This document shows, piece after piece, positions 1 through 4,332 of a DNA stretch of 6,155 bases. A program made the position numbers and the translations under genes. Numbering within the stretch: the first letter of the stretch is position 1; each line of letters opens with the position of its first letter. A model generated the notes under the pieces. It was not told the DNA's origin. It saw only the letters and a list, made by a program, of their open reading frames with translations, and ran no database searches. This stretch comes from Treponema sp. Its GTDB lineage: Bacteria > Spirochaetota > Spirochaetia > Treponematales > Breznakiellaceae. The stretch lies in the NCBI GenBank assembly GCA_009786675.1, contig WQRP01000094.1, forward strand, positions 1 to 6,155, read 5' to 3'.

Positions 1-279
1 ATCAAGGTTTTGATGAAGGGGCGGATGTTCTGGACGAGAGCCTTGGCCTCCACCTTGGTCGGCCAGCTTTTAGACAGTCTGGTTTTTGTGACGGTCGCGA
101 CGGTTCTGGGCGTGTTCCGCTGGGAGTCGTTTCTTAGCCTTGTGCTGACCAACTATATCCTGAAGTGCGTTATCGAAACGGCGGCGTTGCCCGGCACATC
201 CACGTTCGTGCGCTTCCTAAAAAAGCGCGAGGGCGTGGACGTGTACGATATTGGGGTAAAGTACAACCCTTTTAGATAG
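1..279 (+). CDS. yhhQ: Queuosine precursor transporter, YhhQ/COG1738 family, 3' part only
   Basis: The 5' end lies outside the window: the frame is open from base 1 and reads IKVLMKGRMFWTRALAST, and the TAG stop is at 277-279. Only the last 92 residues are present, in a family usually a little over 200 residues long, so the TTG/ATG codons at 10-15 are internal. Two hydrophobic stretches are visible: STLVGQLLDSLVFVTVATVLG, and SLVLTNYILKCVIETAALPGT followed by a basic FVRFLKKREG. The run W-x-R-x(3)-S-T-x(2)-G-Q-x(2)-D-S and the ending D-V-Y-D-x-G-x-x-Y-N-P-F are what I recognise from the YhhQ (DUF165, vitamin-uptake-like) integral membrane proteins. These import queuosine precursors such as preQ0 or preQ1 for tRNA modification. 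Family assignment is good; the exact substrate is inferred. It converges on the purC-like gene, with only 10 bases between the two stops. Confidence 0.85.
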   Translation: MKVLMKGRMFWTRALASTLVGQLLDSLVFVTVATVLGVFRWESFLSLVLTNYILKCVIETAALPGTSTFVRFLKKREGVDVYDIGVKYNPFR

Positions 280-289
280 ACGGCGGGTT

Positions 290-970
290 TCAGCTTCCCA
301 GAAGAACGGCGGGTAAATCCAGCGGTTGGATATACTCGCCGTTTTTGTACGCCCGCATGTTGCCGCCGGAAATCTCGTCCACAAGGGTTATCCTGCCGCC
401 GACGCGCCCGAACTCCAGCTTTATGTCGTACAGTTCCACGTCTTTCTTGGCAAGCTCGTCCCTTACAACCCGGGTTATCTTTTGGGTTAGTCCCTTGATG
501 GTCTCGTACTCATCGGCGGTGGCCACCCCCAGCATTTCCAGCGCGTCCTTCGTGATGGGCGGATCCTCGCGGTGGTCGTCCTTCAGCGTGACCTCGACGA
601 AGTAGTCCAGCGGCTGGCCTTCCTTGCAGTAGTCGCCGTATCGCCTCAAGAAGCTTCCGGTTACTTTAAGCCGGCATATAAGCTCCATTCCCTTGCCGAA
701 CAGCCCGGCGGGCTTGACGACCATCTGCGCCTTTTCGGAATCCGCAGAAACAAAGTGCGTGGGAATCCCCGCCGCCTCAATATTCCTGAAAAAGAATTCG
801 GTAAGCCTGACCCCCGCCCTGCTGACACCGGCAATTGAAAGGCCAACCTGGTTCGCGCCTGGATCGAACACGCCGTTCGCCCCGGTAACGTCGTCCTTAA
901 ACTGCAACAGGTAGTTGCCGTCGGCAAGCTCGAAAACGTCTTTTGTCTTACCCTTATATACCAGCTTCAT
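290..970 (-). CDS. purC: PurC-family SAICAR synthetase (phosphoribosylaminoimidazole-succinocarboxamide synthase), divergent subfamily
   Basis: A 226-residue cytoplasmic protein, close to the usual PurC length of about 235. SAICAR synthetase joins CAIR and aspartate with ATP in de novo purine synthesis. Visible family marks are the N-terminal nucleotide-binding strand with KGKTKDVFE (residues 6-14), FKDDVTG (24-30), the basic segment LICRLKVTGSFLRRYG (97-112), a DDxxxDPP segment (131-138) and LYDIKLEFGR...ITLVDEISGG (180-203). The place where typical PurC has DEISPDT/S-CR-x-WD reads DEISGGNMRAYKNG here, so this belongs to an atypical branch. I recall similar proteins annotated as PurC in clostridia, but could not check. 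The ATG at 968-970 is the first start in frame and gives a normal N terminus. Its Shine-Dalgarno is weak (GGGGG, about 12 bases upstream). It is the last gene of the ddl-psd-pssA run, after a gap of 73 bases. Confidence 0.85.
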   Translation of the reverse strand: MKLVYKGKTKDVFELADGNYLLQFKDDVTGANGVFDPGANQVGLSIAGVSRAGVRLTEFFFRNIEAAGIPTHFVSADSEKAQMVVKPAGLFGKGMELICRLKVTGSFLRRYGDYCKEGQPLDYFVEVTLKDDHREDPPITKDALEMLGVATADEYETIKGLTQKITRVVRDELAKKDVELYDIKLEFGRVGGRITLVDEISGGNMRAYKNGEYIQPLDLPAVLLGS

Positions 971-988
971 TAAAGTCCAGCCCCCGTT

Positions 989-1026
989 GGCTTAGTCTAC
1001 ACGGAAAGCCAGCCGCTCCGCAAGCC
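989..1026 (-). other. Possible stem-loop in the pssA-purC gap
   Basis: Within the 73-base gap, GGCTT (989-993) is complementary to AAGCC (1022-1026), and inside it CGGA (1002-1005) pairs with TCCG (1017-1020). The RNA could form a two-tier hairpin just before the purC-like start. There is no T tract on either side, so it does not look like an intrinsic terminator. It might be an mRNA processing or pausing site, or chance pairing in GC-rich DNA. No convincing promoter was seen in the gap. Confidence 0.25.
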
Positions 1027-1043
1027 GCGTGCAGTTCCCCCCA

Positions 1044-1982
1044 TCAAATCCCACTGCCCAGATTCCTCTCCCACGATCTCTCCCTTTCCTGCCCTTTCCT
1101 TTTCCGCGAGAACGCCTGAACAAAAAGCCAACGTATGACCCCGTACAGCACGAAGACGCTGAAACCCAGGGCCATCGTAAGCTGGATGTTCCAGATCATC
1201 AGGGGAAGCACGAACAGGATTAACAGGAAAGTGGAAAATCTTTTTTTGCCGCTAAGGATGCGGTTCAGAACGTGCGGATAGGGAATGCGGGTAACCATAA
1301 GAAGCCCAGCCAGCAAGGTGACAAAGGGGAGTATCCAGATGATCGCCACCGAAAACCCATCGACAAGCGCGTCCCAGCGGCTAATCCTTGGCAAAAAGTC
1401 CTGCTGGAAAACGACGATGCTTACGATGACACCCGCGGCGGGGGGGGACGGCAGACCGGCGAAGCCCAAGTGCGTGTCGTCGTTCTTGCTTTCGACGTTG
1501 AACCGCGCCAGGCGTATAATCGCGCACATGACGTACACTATTGCTACCAGGTACACGACCCTTTCGGATATCACGTAGCTCGCGAAGGTCAGCTGATGGG
1601 AATACGCCTCGACCAGTTGCAGCATCAGAAACGCCGGGGCCACGCCAAAGGTGATGACATCGCAAAGGCTGTCAAGCTGCGCGCCGAAGCTGGAGGTGGT
1701 CTTGCTTATCCTGGCGATATGTCCGTCTAGCATGTCGGCGACCATGCCCAGGAAGATCATGTAGCCGGCCAGGGCGAAAAACGAAATGTTGGTTTCCGGC
1801 AAGAGATCGAGTTCCCATGCGGTGCCCATTCCACGGCTTGCAAAAAAGATGGCGGTAAAGCCGCACATGCCGTTCACCAAGGTAACCAGCGATGGCAACA
1901 CGGCGATGTGCTTCAGCTTCCTTCTTTTTCTTCTTTGACCCCTGGCTCTCAAGGGTAGCCTTCGTTGGTTTATCGGCCGCAT
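1044..1982 (-). CDS. pssA: CDP-diacylglycerol--serine O-phosphatidyltransferase (phosphatidylserine synthase)
   Basis: A 312-residue integral membrane enzyme that makes phosphatidylserine from CDP-diacylglycerol and serine, the first committed step to phosphatidylethanolamine. The complete CDP-alcohol phosphotransferase signature is present with exact spacing: D83, D86-G87, A90-R91, G100, D104 and D108 (D-x2-D-G-x2-A-R-x8-G-x3-D-x3-D), which binds the metal and CDP. RLARFNV (157-163) and GFAGLPSPPAA (173-183) are typical of the PssA branch rather than of PgsA. Hydrophobic segments lie near 31-49, 66-86, 134-156, 180-195, 211-230, 250-268 and 270-288. The N terminus is unusually basic (many Arg/Lys in residues 7-24), and so is the C-terminal tail (FSRKRKGQERERSWERN), fitting cytoplasmic tails. 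The ATG is separated by a single base from the psd stop (TAA-A-ATG), indicating translational coupling with psd; the only SD-like bases are AGG, about 6 upstream. Confidence 0.95.
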   Translation of the reverse strand: MRPINQRRLPLRARGQRRKRRKLKHIAVLPSLVTLVNGMCGFTAIFFASRGMGTAWELDLLPETNISFFALAGYMIFLGMVADMLDGHIARISKTTSSFGAQLDSLCDVITFGVAPAFLMLQLVEAYSHQLTFASYVISERVVYLVAIVYVMCAIIRLARFNVESKNDDTHLGFAGLPSPPAAGVIVSIVVFQQDFLPRISRWDALVDGFSVAIIWILPFVTLLAGLLMVTRIPYPHVLNRILSGKKRFSTFLLILFVLPLMIWNIQLTMALGFSVFVLYGVIRWLFVQAFSRKRKGQERERSWERNLGSGI

Positions 1983-1983
1983 T

Positions 1984-2676
1984 TTATACCTGTTTATACA
2001 CGACTAGGGGGCTAAGACCGGCGTTTACCTTGTCGCCGATTTTTACGGCGATGTCATACCGCTCCGAAATTCCCCCTCCCCCCAGGGGGACATACAGTTC
2101 CGTTCTGGAACCGAATTTGATCATGCCGAACTTTTCGCCCTGGGCATACTCCGCTCCCAGCGTGGCCTTGCAGACGATGTGGCGGGCTATGGCCCCACTT
2201 ACCTGCCTTACCAGAAGCCTGTCGCGCGGTTCCGTAAGCCTGGTCATCAGCACCTCGTTCGATTCGTTGACCTGGCCTGAGTCCTTGGCCATGGCGTTTT
2301 TGAATTTCCCCTTTTTGTAGGTTACCGCATCGACGCGAGCCGAACAGGGCATACGGTTTACATGGACGTTAAAAATGCTAAGGAACATCCCTATTCGCAG
2401 GGCTTTACCGCCAAGCCCGGGATGCTCCGTTTCCACGATGTCGGTTATCGTCCCGTCGGCCGGTGAAAGCAGGACAAGCTCGTCCAGGGGGATTTCCCGT
2501 TTGGGATCGCGGAAAAACGCCAGCATCCAAACCAGTACCAGGGCAAGGACAATGGTAAGCAGGACAAGCGGGATGCCCGGGGGAACAAAAACGAGAAGCG
2601 CGACCGTCAACGCCAGGGTAAGGGCGGGATACACCAGAACCTGCGGCAGGCCGTATCTCGTTATGGGTATATGCAT
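1984..2676 (-). CDS. psd: Phosphatidylserine decarboxylase proenzyme, short (PSD-A) type
   Basis: A 230-residue protein that decarboxylates phosphatidylserine to phosphatidylethanolamine, using a pyruvoyl group made by self-cleavage. The cleavage motif is FGS at 188-190 in GMIKFGSRTELYVP: the chain should be cut between G189 and S190, giving a beta chain of about 189 residues and an alpha chain of about 41. Other family marks are SPADG (71-75) and FNVHVNRMP (102-110), containing H105. A hydrophobic stretch, roughly residues 14-55, should anchor it to the inner face of the membrane. The length and the FGS motif fit the short PSD-A class rather than the roughly 300-residue E. coli type with LGST. 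It sits 29 bases after ddl and 1 base before pssA, its partner enzyme. The chosen ATG gives an N terminus (MHIPITRYG) typical of the class, although no clear SD precedes it. Confidence 0.95.
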   Translation of the reverse strand: MHIPITRYGLPQVLVYPALTLALTVALLVFVPPGIPLVLLTIVLALVLVWMLAFFRDPKREIPLDELVLLSPADGTITDIVETEHPGLGGKALRIGMFLSIFNVHVNRMPCSARVDAVTYKKGKFKNAMAKDSGQVNESNEVLMTRLTEPRDRLLVRQVSGAIARHIVCKATLGAEYAQGEKFGMIKFGSRTELYVPLGGGGISERYDIAVKIGDKVNAGLSPLVVYKQV

Positions 2677-2705
2677 GGGTACATTCTAGCCTAAGCCGGG
2701 ATGTT

Positions 2706-3803
2706 TTACCATACGGAAGCCCGGTCGGTTTTTAGACCCCGCTCTTTCTCGTGCCTTTCAATCGCCAGGGCGATAAGCCGGCCGATAAGCTCGGTGTAGC
2801 CGATTCCGCTGGCCTCCCAGAGTTTTGGGTACATGCTTATTTTCGTAAAGCCGGGCATTGTGTTGATTTCGTTGATCAGCACCTCGCCGTCCTCGCGCAG
2901 GAAAAAGTCCACCCTGGCAAGCCCCTCGCAGCCAAGAACCCGGAACGCCTTTACGGAAAGAGCCCGGATCCGCCCGGCGGTCTCGTCGTCCAGCCTGGCG
3001 GGGATCTCCAGCGCGGCGCCGTTCTCGTCAAGGTACTTCGCGTCGTAGGAGTAAAAGTCGTGGCTTGGGACAACCTCGCCGGGGATCGAGGCGGAGGGGT
3101 TTTCATTGCCCAGGACGGCGCACTCGATCTCGCGGCCCCGGACGTACTCCTCCACTATTAGCTTCGTGTCGTACTGGAAGGCCTCTTTAATCGCGGCGGA
3201 AAACCCGGCCGCGTCGCGAGCCTTGCTTATCCCCACGGAGGATCCCATGTTCGCCGGCTTGACAAAAACGGGGCTGCCCAGCGCGGCCTCTACCTCGGCG
3301 AAAGGGGGCGGGGTTTCATGCGACCGGAGGCAAAGGAACCTGCCGATGGGAATGCCGGCATCCCGAAAAAGCCGCTTCATAACGTCCTTGTCCATGCCGA
3401 CGGCTGATCCCAGCACCCCGGAACCGACAAAGGGAATATCGGCCAGTTTCAGAAGGCCCTGCACCGTGCCGTCCTCCCCGAAGGGGCCGTGTAGTATAGG
3501 GAAGACAACGTCCAGTTTCTGTTGGGGCAGTTGTTTTCCAAGCACGGAATCGACGGGAAGGCCGTACAGCGTGCCCTCCTTTTCGGGGATCAGGGCCACA
3601 GTCTCTCCCGAATTCAGCAACGAAATGGAATCGCCGGCCAGCCGCCACTCCCCGCTTTTCTCTATGCCGATAAGCACCGGCTCGAAACTGTTCCTGTCGA
3701 TGGCATCGTAGACGTTCCTGGCGGACTGCAGCGAAACCTCGTGTTCCGCCGACTTGCCGCCAAAGAGAATCCCCACCCGTGTTTTTTTGTTACCCGGAAG
3801 CAT
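2706..3803 (-). CDS. ddl: D-alanine--D-alanine ligase
   Basis: A 365-residue cytoplasmic ATP-grasp enzyme that makes the D-Ala-D-Ala dipeptide of peptidoglycan precursors. Domains in order: an N-terminal region with LFGGKSAEHEVSLQSARNVY (13-32), including the catalytic Glu of the HEVS motif; FPILHGPFGEDGTVQGLL (101-118); a central ATP-grasp part with VFVKPANMGSSVGISKA (179-195) and LIVEEYVRGREIECAV (215-230); the omega loop HDFYSYDAKY (248-257); and the C-terminal metal/ATP site RVDFF...EVLINEINTMPGFT (297-320). The YSYDAKY loop is the form seen in D-Ala-D-Ala ligases, not in the VanA-type D-Ala-D-Lac enzymes, so the vancomycin-sensitive dipeptide is expected. Length is normal for the DdlA-like class. 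Met1 is the only sensible start, because the beta strand with the Gly-rich loop begins by residue 9. It heads the ddl-psd-pssA-purC run and has its own promoter candidate. Confidence 0.96.
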   Translation of the reverse strand: MLPGNKKTRVGILFGGKSAEHEVSLQSARNVYDAIDRNSFEPVLIGIEKSGEWRLAGDSISLLNSGETVALIPEKEGTLYGLPVDSVLGKQLPQQKLDVVFPILHGPFGEDGTVQGLLKLADIPFVGSGVLGSAVGMDKDVMKRLFRDAGIPIGRFLCLRSHETPPPFAEVEAALGSPVFVKPANMGSSVGISKARDAAGFSAAIKEAFQYDTKLIVEEYVRGREIECAVLGNENPSASIPGEVVPSHDFYSYDAKYLDENGAALEIPARLDDETAGRIRALSVKAFRVLGCEGLARVDFFLREDGEVLINEINTMPGFTKISMYPKLWEASGIGYTELIGRLIALAIERHEKERGLKTDRASVW

Positions 3804-3809
3804 CTCTTA

Positions 3810-3838
3810 TGTATACAGGTATTTTGGGTTCAGGTAAA
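3810..3838 (-). promoter_or_regulatory. Candidate sigma70-type promoter of ddl
   Basis: Reading the minus strand, TTTACC (3833-3838) is followed after exactly 17 bases by TATACA (3810-3815). Each box matches 4 of 6 consensus bases. The expected start point, 6-8 bases past the -10 box, falls on or next to the A of the ddl ATG (3803). Either the transcript is leaderless or the true promoter is elsewhere. It lies downstream of both terminators described here, so ddl would start a transcription unit of its own. Confidence 0.5.
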
Positions 3839-3843
3839 GGGTT

Positions 3844-3853
3844 GTCCCGGGAC
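3844..3853. promoter_or_regulatory. Perfect palindrome upstream of the ddl promoter, possible operator
   Basis: GTCCCGGGAC reads the same on both strands over 10 bases and lies 5 bases upstream of the candidate -35 box of ddl, between that box and the T tract of the terminator. Its symmetry and position would suit a dimeric regulator. In a GC-rich genome a 10-base palindrome can also occur by chance, and no regulator is known from this window. Confidence 0.3.
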
Positions 3854-3856
3854 GCG

Positions 3857-3895
3857 AAAAAAAACCCTTCCAAAACCAGCCTGGTCTTGGAAGGG
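3857..3895 (-). terminator. Strong rho-independent terminator (second of a tandem pair)
   Basis: On the minus strand, CCCTTCCAA (3895-3887) pairs perfectly with TTGGAAGGG (3873-3865). Between them ACCA (3885-3882) can pair with TGGT (3878-3875), extending the stem to about 13 bp with one mismatch and a 3-base loop. Eight consecutive T residues follow (3864-3857), the classical intrinsic terminator form. On the plus strand the hairpin is followed only by GCTTTACTT, so the minus strand is the intended direction. It would stop transcripts from the small RNA upstream before they reach ddl. Confidence 0.9.
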
Positions 3896-3908
3896 CTTTA
3901 CTTGAATT

Positions 3909-3948
3909 AAAAACCCCTTGGGAAAAGGAGGTGAGGAAACCCAAGGGG
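3909..3948 (-). terminator. Rho-independent terminator with anti-Shine-Dalgarno loop (3' end of the small RNA)
   Basis: On the minus strand, CCCCTTGGG (3948-3940) pairs perfectly over 9 bases with CCCAAGGGG (3922-3914), followed by TTTTT (3913-3909) and then AATT. The loop is long (17 bases, 3939-3923) and reads TTTCCTCACCTCCTTTT. It contains TCACCTCCTTT, identical to the conserved 3' tail of 16S rRNA. A terminator needs only a short loop, so the long pyrimidine-rich loop suggests a second role in base pairing with ribosome binding sites. Confidence 0.8.
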
Positions 3949-4047
3949 CCGTCTTACGAAACAATGCTGAAAAACCAAAGCTGCTACACTGTAGATGACT
4001 TGCTTAGGCTAGCGTTGTATGTCTCATCTGTGTTGTTCCGTCAGACT
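3909..4047 (-). ncRNA. Predicted structured small RNA with an exposed anti-SD loop, no family recognised
   Basis: No plausible protein gene fits this stretch, but the minus strand shows a full RNA-gene layout. The promoter described at 4054-4082 predicts a start at about 4047/4046. There, GTCTGACGGAACAA (4046-4033) pairs with TTGTTTCGTAAGAC (3964-3951): 13 of 14 positions pair, with one G-A mismatch and one G-T wobble. Inside, CCTAAGC (4008-4002) pairs with GCTTTGG (3981-3975) with one mismatch, enclosing CTAC/GTAG (3994-3984). Two bases after the closing stem comes the terminator hairpin, whose 17-base loop matches the 16S rRNA tail. Expected length is about 138 nt, or about 190 nt with read-through to the second terminator. 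The layout is observed; the idea that the loop pairs with Shine-Dalgarno regions of target mRNAs is inference. It is not recognisable as tmRNA, SRP RNA, RNase P RNA or 6S RNA. Confidence 0.7.
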
Positions 4048-4053
4048 AGTAAC

Positions 4054-4082
4054 AATATACTAAATCCACCCTGGCTATTCAA
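4054..4082 (-). promoter_or_regulatory. Sigma70-type promoter of the predicted small RNA
   Basis: On the minus strand, TTGAAT (4082-4077) and TATATT (4059-4054) are separated by exactly 17 bases. They match the consensus at 4 of 6 and 5 of 6 positions. The start point expected about 7 bases after the -10 box coincides with the first base of the long closing stem of the RNA, an independent agreement that raises confidence. Confidence 0.7.
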
Positions 4083-4086
4083 GTAC

Positions 4087-4106
4087 CCTGGGTGCAAAAG
4101 CCCAGG
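4087..4106. promoter_or_regulatory. Inverted repeat next to the small RNA -35 box
   Basis: CCTGGG (4087-4092) and CCCAGG (4101-4106) form a perfect 6-base inverted repeat with an 8-base spacer. It ends 4 bases upstream of the -35 box of the minus-strand promoter. It could be an operator controlling the small RNA. No T tract follows on the minus strand (GTACTTGAAT), so it is not a terminator in that direction. Confidence 0.35.
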
Positions 4107-4323
4107 CAAAAGCAAAAAATCTTTTGGCTTTTAGGGTTTTGTACCAATTGTTTTTCGGCCAAAGCCGGGTTTTTCGCAACTTTTCGGACGATTTCAGCCT
4201 TTGGCGACGCGCGCAAAACCCCGGGCTGCCAATTTGCGGGGGCAACCCTAAAAACTGTCAACGGGAGGCGAAATACGCCGATATTGAAATGGGAGGCTAT
4301 GACTTAAATGGGGGATTTGCGTT
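4107..4323. other. Upstream region of ftsK, AT-rich patches and short hairpins, no gene recognised
   Basis: These bases separate the divergent small RNA and ftsK and should hold the ftsK promoter, but I see no box pair with good spacing. Visible items: AAAAG (4108-4112) and CTTTT (4121-4125) followed by GGCTTTT; three spaced copies of TTTTCG-type motifs (4151-4158, 4170-4176, 4181-4187); CGGC-CAAA-GCCG (4156-4167); GGGCTGCC (4223-4230) pairing with GGCAACCC (4241-4248), 7 of 8; and GGCG-AAATA-CGCC (4267-4279). Short frames here have no support as proteins. A structured 5' leader for ftsK is possible. Confidence 0.4.
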
Positions 4324-4332
4324 TTGCAATAC

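Noticed and set aside
280..316. Possible bidirectional terminator between the convergent yhhQ and purC ends
   Set aside because: Only a direct repeat (ACGGCGGGT twice) is visible, not an inverted repeat with a T tract. No terminator can be supported.
1272..1730. 152-codon plus-strand frame opposite pssA
   Set aside because: Antisense to a gene with a perfect CDP-alcohol phosphotransferase signature; it has no recognisable motifs.
3106..3711. 201-codon plus-strand frame opposite ddl
   Set aside because: Antisense shadow of a strongly recognised ddl. Its Ser/Pro-rich, low-complexity composition comes from codon bias on the other strand, and there are no family motifs.
4004..4027. Seven-codon frame (MRHTTLA) inside the predicted small RNA, minus strand
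   Set aside because: There is no Shine-Dalgarno before it and the ending LA-stop is only loosely like a tmRNA tag. The tRNA-like ends and the resume-codon context of tmRNA are missing.
3931..4134. Plus-strand 67-codon frame starting with GTG, with AAAAGGAGG directly in front
   Set aside because: The SD-like bases abut and overlap the GTG, leaving no proper spacing, and the next ATG is more than 30 bases away. No plus-strand promoter was found, the protein resembles nothing I know, and the frame runs through both arms of the RNA stem. The promoter and terminators fit the minus strand much better. It stays the main alternative reading of the SD-like sequence.
4215..4270. preQ1-I riboswitch-like look (stem, then CCCTAAAAACT and a GGGAGG)
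   Set aside because: A preQ1 riboswitch needs a short stem with a conserved CTACACC-type loop pairing with the A-rich tail. Here the loop (AATTTGCGGG) lacks it, and the downstream gene is ftsK, not a queuosine gene.
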